Assembly: GCA_018813975.1 (NCBI GenBank)
Contig: JAHJAQ010000004.1
Location: 1 to 7,801 of the forward strand
Length of the DNA stretch: 7,801 nucleotides
Origin: Microcaldota archaeon
GTDB lineage: Archaea > Iainarchaeota > Iainarchaeia > Iainarchaeales > JAGVWC01
Direction: 5' to 3'
Every line of letters starts with the position of its first letter. Positions within the stretch are counted from its first letter, which is position 1. A program made the translations under genes and the position numbers. The notes under the pieces are model-generated. The model saw only the letters and a program-made list of their open reading frames with translations. It was not told where the DNA came from and did not search any database. Shown here one piece after another: positions 1 to 4,774 of this stretch.

Positions 1-366
1 GAAGCAAGCGGTTTAACCAAAAAAGAAATTGGGAGAACGTATCGATTTTTAGTTCGAGAACTCAAACTAGATGTCCCTCTAACCAATCCAATCCACTATA
101 TTCCACGCTTTGCCTCTGAACTAAACCTTAGCGGAGAAGTTCAAGAGGAAGGAAGAAAAATCCTTGAAAAAGCCATTGGAAACGGATTGATCTCGGGAAG
201 AGGACCAACCGGCGTTGCCGCTGCAGCAGTTTACATTGCAGGCCTTTTAAAGGGAGAACGAAGAACCCAAAAAGAAGTTGCAAACGTTGCAGGAGTTACC
301 GAGGTCACCATTCGAAACCGATATCGCGAACTCAAAAAACGATTAAACATTGAAGTGGTTGCCTAA
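1..366 (+). CDS. tfb: Transcription initiation factor B (TFB/TFIIB-like), C-terminal part
   Basis: The frame is open from the first base and ends at TAA, giving 121 residues; the N-terminus (zinc ribbon, B-finger and most of the first cyclin repeat) lies outside the window. What is visible is the end of the first cyclin-like repeat and the whole second one. It includes the stretch GRGPTGVAAAAVYIA, highly typical of TFB/TFIIB, and a C-terminal helix-turn-helix (KEVANVAGVTEVTIRNRYREL), which in this family contacts the BRE element next to the TATA box. TFB bridges TBP bound at the TATA box and RNA polymerase, so it is needed for promoter opening. The protein ends shortly after the HTH, as usual for archaeal TFB. 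A T-rich stretch follows the stop and the next gene has its own promoter-like sequence, so this gene probably ends a transcript. The assignment is firm; only the 5' part is missing. Confidence 0.96.
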   Translation, partial: EASGLTKKEIGRTYRFLVRELKLDVPLTNPIHYIPRFASELNLSGEVQEEGRKILEKAIGNGLISGRGPTGVAAAAVYIAGLLKGERRTQKEVANVAGVTEVTIRNRYRELKKRLNIEVVA

Positions 367-375
367 AAGGCACCC

Positions 376-397
376 TTCTTTTCTTTTTCTTTTTTTC
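376..397 (+). terminator. T-rich transcription terminator after tfb
   Basis: Ten bases after the tfb stop the plus strand carries several T runs in succession, ending in T7, with no stem-loop in front. Archaeal RNA polymerase commonly terminates at such oligo-T tracts. It sits between tfb and the promoter-like sequence of the next gene, as expected for a terminator. This is inferred from base composition and position. Confidence 0.55.
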
Positions 398-410
398 GAA
401 AAAACCATTG

Positions 411-417
411 TTTTTAA
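411..417 (+). promoter_or_regulatory. TATA-like box for the gene at 448
   Basis: TTTTTAA lies about 33 bases upstream of the ATG at 448. With the usual archaeal spacing of about 25 bases from TATA centre to start site, transcription would begin near 440, giving a leader of under 10 bases. No convincing Shine-Dalgarno is present (only GGAT), which fits a leaderless or nearly leaderless mRNA. Similar TTTTTAA elements precede the genes at 1730 and 2897. Confidence 0.45.
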
Positions 418-447
418 CGCTTTTTCTAGCTTTCTTTATTGGATTAA

Positions 448-1242
448 ATGGCTCGAATCGAAAAAAAGGATAACATTGTTTCCATTGTATTGGATGAAAA
501 AGAAAGCAGAGCCATTGGCTTGGAAAACGGCGAGTTTGAATGCTTTCAACCCAAAAAAGGATTATTGGTTTTAACCGAAAAGCAGGTTGAGAATATTGTT
601 CCAGAACCCGATCCGATTGATGGAAAACTGCTTGAGATTCTTTCCGATCGAAAAATGCTTTCTCGGCGCATTGTAGGCAAATTTGAAAAAACCTTGAACC
701 CTGCTGAAAAAAAACGCTTGGAAGAGCTTGAAAAAGAAGGTATTGTGGAAAGGTTCAAGTTAAGCGCCCAATACAAGAACGCGGTTTATCGTTTAAAAGA
801 AAAAAAAGTTCAAAGCGCCAAGGCCGATGATACTAATATTGCTTTGTCAAAACCAAATTCATCCACTTTCTCAGTTTCAAAACCAAGTCCTCAACCAGTC
901 ATGCCAAACACTTCTCCCAATCTTGACAAGGACGGTTTTATAATACTCAAAAGCGGTGATGACGCGTACAAAATGAGTTCAGAACGTTATCGAGAATTCA
1001 AAAACGGTTCCTTGCGTGGCTTGAAAAGTTTTGATGGCAGTTTTTCAGTAATCCAAGAAAAAGCCTTGAAAAGAATGCAACCCAAAATATTGGATTTTTT
1101 GAAAAAACAAAAAAAAGCAGACTTGCAGACCATTAGTAAAAACACGCAACTTCGAGTGGATGCCATTCGTGTGGCATGCGAGTTTTTGAAAGAAGATGGA
1201 CAAATATTTGAAAAAACCAAGCACCAGTATTGTTTGGTGTAA
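448..1242 (+). CDS. Multi-domain winged-helix-like protein of unknown function
   Basis: This 264-residue soluble protein has no signal peptide or membrane segment, and I do not recognise it as a named family. Residues about 10-45 form a short beta-rich start containing AIGLENGEFECF and KKGLLVLT, loosely like an AbrB/SpoVT-type hairpin. Residues about 57-118 look like a winged helix: helices around KLLEILSDRKML and KKRLEELEKEGIVERF, then a hydrophobic strand ending YRLKE. Residues 120-160 are a Ser/Pro/Asn-rich, probably disordered linker. Residues 161-264 hold a second beta/alpha section (GFIILKSGDDAY) and a C-terminal winged-helix-like region (KILDFLKKQKKADLQTISKNTQL, then DAIRVACEFLKEDGQI). 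The architecture suggests a DNA- or RNA-binding regulator, but that is inference. The ATG at 448 was chosen because it lies just downstream of a TATA-like box. The next gene begins 2 bases after the stop, so the two are probably co-transcribed. Confidence 0.8.
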   Translation: MARIEKKDNIVSIVLDEKESRAIGLENGEFECFQPKKGLLVLTEKQVENIVPEPDPIDGKLLEILSDRKMLSRRIVGKFEKTLNPAEKKRLEELEKEGIVERFKLSAQYKNAVYRLKEKKVQSAKADDTNIALSKPNSSTFSVSKPSPQPVMPNTSPNLDKDGFIILKSGDDAYKMSSERYREFKNGSLRGLKSFDGSFSVIQEKALKRMQPKILDFLKKQKKADLQTISKNTQLRVDAIRVACEFLKEDGQIFEKTKHQYCLV

Positions 1243-1244
1243 GC

Positions 1245-1682
1245 ATGACAAAAGAAGAATTCCAAAAAAGAGTGCTGATTCCCATTGTCTCTAAACAAGA
1301 AGACAACCCGGATTTTTTGACAGAAGCCACGCGAGAGTTTGACGAGATTATTTTATTAGCGGTCATTGATAAGGAAGACCTTGTGGGCCAGTTTGGTTTT
1401 GTGACTAGCGAAATTAGAACCGCGACCCAACTGATAGAAAAAATACAGGCTTTTTTGGAAAGCCAGGGCAAAAAAACAGAGGATTTAATTGAATGGGGCA
1501 ACACCTTGCACAAAATCGTTCAAATTGCCGAGATTCGAAAATGTGATAAAATCGCATTAGCCAAGCAAGAAAATCAGCATTTTAAACAACTTGTAAAACA
1601 GATTGAAGAAAACACCAACAAAAAAATAGAGGTTTTTTCCATTACCATTCCAACACCCTCAAAAGAACATTCACCCCAATAG
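1245..1682 (+). CDS. Universal-stress-protein-like (UspA-fold) protein
   Basis: The protein has 145 residues from the ATG at 1245. A more upstream in-frame ATG at 1230 would overlap the preceding gene; 1245 has a GGTG motif 7 bases upstream and begins 2 bases after the preceding stop. The order of elements is that of a UspA-type Rossmann-like alpha/beta domain: an opening strand (KRVLIPIVS, residues 8-16), a helix, a second strand (FDEIILLAVID, 32-42), a long helix (TATQLIEKIQAFLESQG, 59-75), a strand with conserved-looking Gly (DLIEWGN, 80-86), a helix with IVQIAE, and a strand CDKIALA (100-106). The nucleotide-binding loop usual near the end of ATP-binding Usp proteins (G-x2-G-x9-G-S/T) is not visible; that region is Lys/Gln-rich instead. 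It is therefore probably a non-ATP-binding member. Its partner is unknown, but tight linkage to the upstream putative regulator suggests a shared role. The assignment is by fold pattern only. Confidence 0.72.
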   Translation: MTKEEFQKRVLIPIVSKQEDNPDFLTEATREFDEIILLAVIDKEDLVGQFGFVTSEIRTATQLIEKIQAFLESQGKKTEDLIEWGNTLHKIVQIAEIRKCDKIALAKQENQHFKQLVKQIEENTNKKIEVFSITIPTPSKEHSPQ

Positions 1683-1690
1683 GCAAATGC

Positions 1691-1697
1691 TTTTTAA
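1691..1697 (+). promoter_or_regulatory. TATA-like box and Shine-Dalgarno for endA
   Basis: TTTTTAA lies in the 47-base gap between the Usp-like gene and endA, about 36 bases before the endA ATG. A GGGAG Shine-Dalgarno follows at 1720-1724, five bases before the ATG at 1730, and supports that start. A second A/T-rich stretch (TATAAAA, 1713-1719) is too close to the start to serve as the TATA box. Confidence 0.4.
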
Positions 1698-1729
1698 CTC
1701 GTTTTAATTGAATATAAAAGGGAGCAAAA

Positions 1730-2252
1730 ATGAAAGCACAAAATACTGCCGAGCTGGTTGAAAACAAAATCATTGTAGAAGAAAGATCAAGCATGGATCG
1801 GTTATGGCAAAAAGGCTTTGGCGAAAAAAAATCGTCTCATTTAATCTTGGATGTAAAAGAAGCGCTTTTTTTATTGGAAAAAAAGAAGATTGCCATTAAA
1901 AAAAAACGGAAAAGCGATTTCGAAAAAAAAATTGTTGGCAGTTGGAACGCGACGAGAAAGCGGTTTTTACAAAAAATTTGTAGTGTTTAAAGAATTGCGC
2001 GAAAAAGGGTTTGTGGTTAAAACTGGTTTTAAGTTTGGATTTGATTTTAGGGTTTATCCTCGCGGAAAAAGACCCGGAGAAGCGCACTCTCAATGGGTAA
2101 TTGAGGTTAAAAACCAAGAAGAAAAAATGAAAATGCCGGAACTAAGTCGTTTTGTGCGCATGGCCCAAACTTTGCATACCAAAGCATTGCTTGCAATTGT
2201 AGATGCGGAAAACGAGATCAATTACTACGAGTTAAGCCGTTTAGTACCTTAA
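1730..2252 (+). CDS. endA: tRNA-splicing endonuclease EndA, frame interrupted by +1 indel
   Basis: EndA cuts the bulge-helix-bulge at archaeal tRNA intron borders. The gene reads as two overlapping frames: 1730-1990 (86 codons, N-terminal domain) and a frame through to 2252 that carries the catalytic domain. Removing one A from the A9 tract at 1898-1906 joins them into 173 residues, close to the usual single-domain EndA length of roughly 170-180, with the family-like junction IKKNGKAISKKKLLAVG. A second A9 tract at 1923-1931 would also restore the frame but fits the family less well. In the restored protein the catalytic triad is Tyr109 (FDFRVYPRG), His119 (GEAHSQW) and Lys151 (TLHTKALLAIVD), spaced 10 and 32 residues apart, and the core YKKFVVFKELREKGFVVKTG is intact. 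The start is fixed by GGGAG five bases upstream. An in-frame TTG at 1890 could start the catalytic domain alone. Because EndA is normally essential, a sequencing error or slippage is likelier than a dead gene. Confidence 0.9.
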
Positions 2253-2289
2253 AACAGAAAGTACTTTTGAAAATGCGCTAGCTTTTTTT

Positions 2290-2447
2290 GCCCGATTTCG
2301 ATCGGGCGTGCCGAGATATGCGAGGATTCTTCGAATCCCCAATAATATTTTTTCGCCAGCCTCCCGTTTTGAAACAAAGCTTCAAAAGGGCCCATTCAAG
2401 CACTGCTTGAATCGGGTTTTTCTAAAAAGGCTGTTTGCCGGCTTTTT
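2290..2447. other. Cluster of hairpins, possible structured RNA
   Basis: The 249-base gap between endA and the histone-fold gene has no plausible coding frame but carries several stems in a row. Stem A is 2290-2296/2301-2307 (GCCCGAT, loop TTCG, perfect 7 bp). Stem B is 2324-2329/2333-2338 (GGATTC/GAATCC, loop TTC). Stem C is 2363-2373/2381-2390 (10 bp with one bulged G). Stem D is 2391-2400/2406-2416 (10 bp with one bulged C) and abuts stem C directly. Stem E is 2424-2429/2442-2447 (AAAAAG/CTTTTT, extendable inward with a bulge). The CAGCC at 2357-2361 can pair with GGCTG at 2429-2433, closing a three-way junction around C and D in competition with E. The stems are more GC-rich than the surroundings, as expected for structured RNA in an AT-rich genome. 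Strand and function are undetermined; it could also be a mobile palindromic repeat or paired 3' ends. I see no tRNA, RNase P or C/D-box signature. Confidence 0.45.
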
Positions 2448-2473
2448 GAAAAAAAACTGAAAAATAAAAAGAG

Positions 2474-2498
2474 AAAAGAAGCCGTAATGGCTTCTTTT
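2474..2498 (-). terminator. Hairpin terminator of the histone-fold gene
   Basis: A perfect 10-bp stem (2474-2483 with 2489-2498) with a 5-base loop begins 3 bases after the stop codon of the minus-strand gene. Read on the minus strand it is GC-rich near the loop and runs into a T-rich tail (CTCTTTTTATTTTT). This is the form of an intrinsic terminator, or of a 3'-end stabilising hairpin followed by an archaeal T-tract. Confidence 0.65.
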
Positions 2499-2501
2499 GA
2501 C

Positions 2502-2675
2502 TTACAAATCGCATGGTCGAACGGTTTTTCGACCGTTTTCTTTGCAGCGTTCTACTGCTCTTCTTAAAGTAGTTTCAACGTGTTTGTCTAAAGCGGTTAC
2601 CGTATCGCCTGCCATATTCATGCCAGAGCTTCGAATATTATCCGCTACCTTGGATTTTACAACCAAATCTGCCAT
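2502..2675 (-). CDS. Short histone-fold protein (DUF1931-like)
   Basis: This 57-residue protein has the pattern of the DUF1931 archaeal/bacterial histone-fold family. The short first helix begins MADLVVKSKVADNIR. The long central helix spans about residues 23-48 (GDTVTALDKHVETTLRRAVERCK). A basic loop NGRKTVRPCDL follows, equivalent to the RKT motif that contacts DNA in archaeal histones. The protein stops right after that motif, so the third helix is almost absent, as in the short bacterial histone of Bdellovibrio (Bd0055) and unlike HMfB-type histones. It probably dimerises and binds DNA, but whether it wraps, bends or coats DNA cannot be read from sequence. Two cysteines (44 and 55) are present. 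The start is fixed by a GGAGGT Shine-Dalgarno 8 bases upstream, and a hairpin terminator follows the stop, so it looks monocistronic and well expressed. It is divergent from alaX across a 221-base gap. The family assignment is strong. Confidence 0.85.
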   Translation of the reverse strand: MADLVVKSKVADNIRSSGMNMAGDTVTALDKHVETTLRRAVERCKENGRKTVRPCDL

Positions 2676-2683
2676 AATCAAAA

Positions 2684-2689
2684 ACCTCC
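2684..2689 (-). promoter_or_regulatory. Strong Shine-Dalgarno of the histone-fold gene
   Basis: On the minus strand GGAGGT lies 8 bases before the ATG at 2675, a near-perfect match to the 16S anti-Shine-Dalgarno. It decides the start codon and implies a leadered, efficiently translated mRNA, unlike the leaderless-looking genes elsewhere in the window. Confidence 0.75.
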
Positions 2690-2714
2690 CTTTTTGCTTT
2701 AAACCCCATTTTTG

Positions 2715-2737
2715 AATAGAAACGGGCTTTTTCTATT
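2715..2737. repeat. AT-rich inverted repeat between divergent genes
   Basis: AATAGAAA (2715-2722) and TTTCTATT (2730-2737) are perfect 8-bp arms around a 7-base loop. The site lies between the divergent histone-fold and alaX genes, where it could be an operator or a weak hairpin in the histone mRNA leader. The arms are AT-rich, so a chance occurrence is possible. Confidence 0.3.
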
Positions 2738-2757
2738 TACAAGTACTAGACCAAATA

Positions 2758-2765
2758 TTTTTAAA
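2758..2765 (+). promoter_or_regulatory. TATA-like box upstream of alaX (possibly bidirectional)
   Basis: TTTTTAAA followed by CGC resembles the element before the gene at 448. It would place the alaX start site near 2785-2790, leaving a leader of about 110 bases before the ATG at 2897. The region also reads as TTTAAAAATA on the minus strand, about 85-90 bases before the histone-fold ATG, so it might serve both directions. Moderate to low certainty. Confidence 0.35.
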
Positions 2766-2884
2766 CGCTCTCGCCCAAAACCCTCTAAAAACCCGTTTTT
2801 TGGCCAAAAAACAAGGATTTTAGCGATTTTACCTTCTTTTTGTACGGCCTTTTTTTATGGGTTTATTGGAATAGTTTTTCAAAC

Positions 2885-2890
2885 AGGAGG
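2885..2890 (+). promoter_or_regulatory. Shine-Dalgarno that fixes the alaX start
   Basis: AGGAGG lies 6 bases before the ATG at 2897. The frame is open further upstream to an ATG at 2840, but that would add 19 residues (beginning MYGLFLWVYW) unlike any AlaX N-terminus, so 2897 is the start. Confidence 0.8.
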
Positions 2891-2896
2891 CCGATC

Positions 2897-3607
2897 ATGA
2901 CCAAAGAATTGTATTGGAAAAATGCCTATCAAAAAAATGCGCCTGCAACGGTACAATCCGTTAACAATGAAAAGTTTGTAGTACTTGATCAAAGCATTTT
3001 TTATCCGAACGGAGGCGGCCAACCAACTGACACGGGAAAACTCTCGCACAATAACGAAGAATTTAATGTGGTTTTTGCCAAAAAAATGGGCAAAGACATT
3101 AGTTTAGAGGTAGACAAACCAGGATTAAAAGAAGGCGATTCCATTGAAAGCAAATTAAATTGGGAAAGGCGCTTTGCATTAATGCGCATGCACACTTCAT
3201 CACACGTTCTGGCCAAAATAATTTTTAATGAAACAGGTTCTTTGATTACAGGAAACCAATTGGAAACCGAAAAAAGCAGAATGGATTTTAATGTTAGTGA
3301 GTTTAACAGAGAAATCTCAGAAAACTATATTCAAAAAGCCAATGAAATAATAAAACAAAACATTTCTGTTTCCGTTGAGTTTTTGGAACGAGAAAAGGCC
3401 TTGCAAAAACCAGATTTGGTTCGATTGAAAGATATTATGCCGCCAAACTTGAAAACCTGGCGCGTGGTTTCAATCGGAGACTTTGATGTACAGGCTGATG
3501 GTGGTACACACGTCAAAAACACGAGCGAAATTGGAACTTTAAAACTATTGAAAACCGAAAACAAGGGAACAGAAAACAGAAGGATTTATTGGAACCTAGA
3601 ACCTTAA
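2897..3607 (+). CDS. alaX: Alanyl-tRNA editing protein AlaX (AlaX-M type)
   Basis: AlaX is a free-standing relative of the AlaRS editing domain. It hydrolyses Ser-tRNA(Ala), and Gly-tRNA(Ala) in some members, preventing serine misincorporation at alanine codons. The 236-residue length fits the AlaX-M class: a beta-barrel N-terminal domain with the characteristic FYPNGGGQPTDTG (residues 35-47), then the editing domain. The first zinc-ligand pair, HxxxH, is His99 and His103 (MRMHTSSHVL). The second motif, usually CxxxH, appears as ADGGTHVKN with Asp201 in the cysteine position and His205 conserved. Asp could still bind zinc, and I am unsure how common this form is among archaeal AlaX-M proteins. 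There is no C-terminal domain of the longer AlaX-L type. The gene starts a compact run: the next ORF begins 16 bases downstream, and tgt, another tRNA enzyme, follows that. Family assignment is firm. Confidence 0.94.
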   Translation: MTKELYWKNAYQKNAPATVQSVNNEKFVVLDQSIFYPNGGGQPTDTGKLSHNNEEFNVVFAKKMGKDISLEVDKPGLKEGDSIESKLNWERRFALMRMHTSSHVLAKIIFNETGSLITGNQLETEKSRMDFNVSEFNREISENYIQKANEIIKQNISVSVEFLEREKALQKPDLVRLKDIMPPNLKTWRVVSIGDFDVQADGGTHVKNTSEIGTLKLLKTENKGTENRRIYWNLEP

Positions 3608-3623
3608 AAAAAGTGGATTAAAA

Positions 3624-4673
3624 ATGGCTGGACACCCTCCGCCCAAAAGAGTTTGGGGCAGTACATTGCATCAAGCGGTTAAAAAAAAAGGCGCAAGAAC
3701 AGGTACAAGAATAAGTGATGCACGACTCAAAGAATGGCTTCAAGCGGGAAAGATTCCAAATGTTCAAGTACACCGTCGTGGAAGACAAACCATGGAATCT
3801 ATTCCAGCAGACCAATTAGATACGGCAACAGAACAAATAATTGCACTAATTAAACGAGAAGGCCTTATTTCTCGAGGGTTTGTTCATATTGGCAGGGCTC
3901 GAACCCAGATTCGAAGTAGAGGAGTACTAGCATCAGATCGTGACTTGATTTCTTTTGCACAATCATTGCAGCGTGCAGGGAAATCATTGGAAGCAAATGG
4001 TGTTTTAGAACGCTCAACGCCTTCTTCCCCATTTGCTTTTTCGCAAAAAGGAATTAGCAATGCGATTCAATGGATTCGACAAACAGAAGCTCGAATAAAA
4101 AAAGGCCGATTGGTAGCGCTTGAAAGTGCTGTACCGCGAACCACTCGTGCATTCACTCCAGCACTACGAGACCCCTCACTTCCAAAAACTTTTTTTAGGG
4201 GAAAATGGTTTGTCACAAAAGAGCAAGCATCAGACCTTAGCAGTAGAACGCGAAAAGGGCAGGTAAAACGTCAAAGAAGAGAAAGAGTATTGTCCTTAGA
4301 AGAAGCCGCTAAAAAAGCGGCTAAAGGCGGAATTTTTTTACACCCTAAAACACTACAACTTGCGATTAGACAAGGAAGACTTAAAACCGGAATCCGAATT
4401 GTTGAAAAACCACGGCGCCGCTATCTTGTGGAAGAGGCCCAATGGGATGCTTTTTTGCAAGAAATCCCTAAAAGCACAATCTCTGCCAAAAGAGCCGCCA
4501 CTCCCACTAGAAAAACAAGAAAAATAGAGCCCCTAACACCACAAGAATTCGAAAAATTGGGTTTTAGATTCAGACCCGAGGGGATAGCTGCACTCTTAAA
4601 AAGAGAGCTCGAAAACCATTCTGAAGTGATCCCAGTTTCTCACTTAACTTCCCTCCTTGGCGTTGTAACATGA
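3624..4673 (+). CDS. Basic protein with repeated MerR/excisionase-like HTH units
   Basis: The product is 349 residues to the first stop; I do not recognise a named family. It is strongly basic and soluble, with several units ending in a helix plus Gly-basic turn: ARLKEWLQAGKI (33-44), TEARIKKGRL (154-163) and KTLQLAIRQGRL (242-253). The third is preceded by LSLEEAAKKA (223-232) and followed by a wing-like PRRRYLVEEAQWDAFL, which is the layout of MerR/excisionase-type winged HTH domains. A basic, probably flexible linker covers about 282-301. The last unit (SHLTSLLGVVT) is cut by an in-frame TGA at 4671-4673. Reading on in the same frame gives the missing recognition helix, Gly-Arg-Leu turn and wing. 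A DNA- or RNA-binding role is likely but its target is unknown. The start has GGAT 7 bases upstream. It sits 16 bases after alaX and, with the extension, 2 bases before tgt, so the three are probably co-transcribed. Confidence 0.7.
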   Translation: MAGHPPPKRVWGSTLHQAVKKKGARTGTRISDARLKEWLQAGKIPNVQVHRRGRQTMESIPADQLDTATEQIIALIKREGLISRGFVHIGRARTQIRSRGVLASDRDLISFAQSLQRAGKSLEANGVLERSTPSSPFAFSQKGISNAIQWIRQTEARIKKGRLVALESAVPRTTRAFTPALRDPSLPKTFFRGKWFVTKEQASDLSSRTRKGQVKRQRRERVLSLEEAAKKAAKGGIFLHPKTLQLAIRQGRLKTGIRIVEKPRRRYLVEEAQWDAFLQEIPKSTISAKRAATPTRKTRKIEPLTPQEFEKLGFRFRPEGIAALLKRELENHSEVIPVSHLTSLLGVVT

Positions 4674-4772
4674 CAAATAAAAGAACTCATTAGGAATGGA
4701 AGATTAAAGCAAGCAAGTGGCCGAACGGTTACCATTGAAAGTGTAAAAAGATTGTTTGAAATCAAGGATTAA
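4674..4772 (+). other. In-frame continuation of the HTH gene beyond TGA
   Basis: These 32 codons plus TAA continue the frame of the preceding gene without any shift. They read QIKELIRNGRLKQ, a recognition helix and turn matching the earlier units, then a wing and end helix (TVTIESVKRLF). There is no start codon of their own. They end 2 bases before the tgt ATG and include its Shine-Dalgarno (AAGGA, 4764-4768). Restored, the HTH protein would have about 382 residues. A CGA-to-TGA change at 4671 would explain the interruption; readthrough or a sequencing error are alternatives. Confidence 0.75.
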
Positions 4773-4774
4773 AA

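Noticed and set aside
2318..2342. Possible tRNA T-arm (GGATTCTTCGAATCC)
   Set aside because: The loop does not fit TTCRANY on either strand, and no acceptor, D-arm or anticodon arm pairs around it.
2440..2500. Possible C/D-box RNA because of CTGA at 2457-2460
   Set aside because: No matching C box (RTGATGA) lies at a suitable distance.
2840..2896. Upstream in-frame extension of alaX from an ATG at 2840
   Set aside because: The added residues are unlike AlaX N-termini, and AGGAGG is placed ideally for the ATG at 2897.
4671..4673. TGA as selenocysteine or genome-wide tryptophan codon
   Set aside because: TGA properly ends the antitoxin gene and tgt in this window, the position lies in an HTH where an ordinary polar residue is expected, and no SECIS-like hairpin is obvious. 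Not fully excluded.
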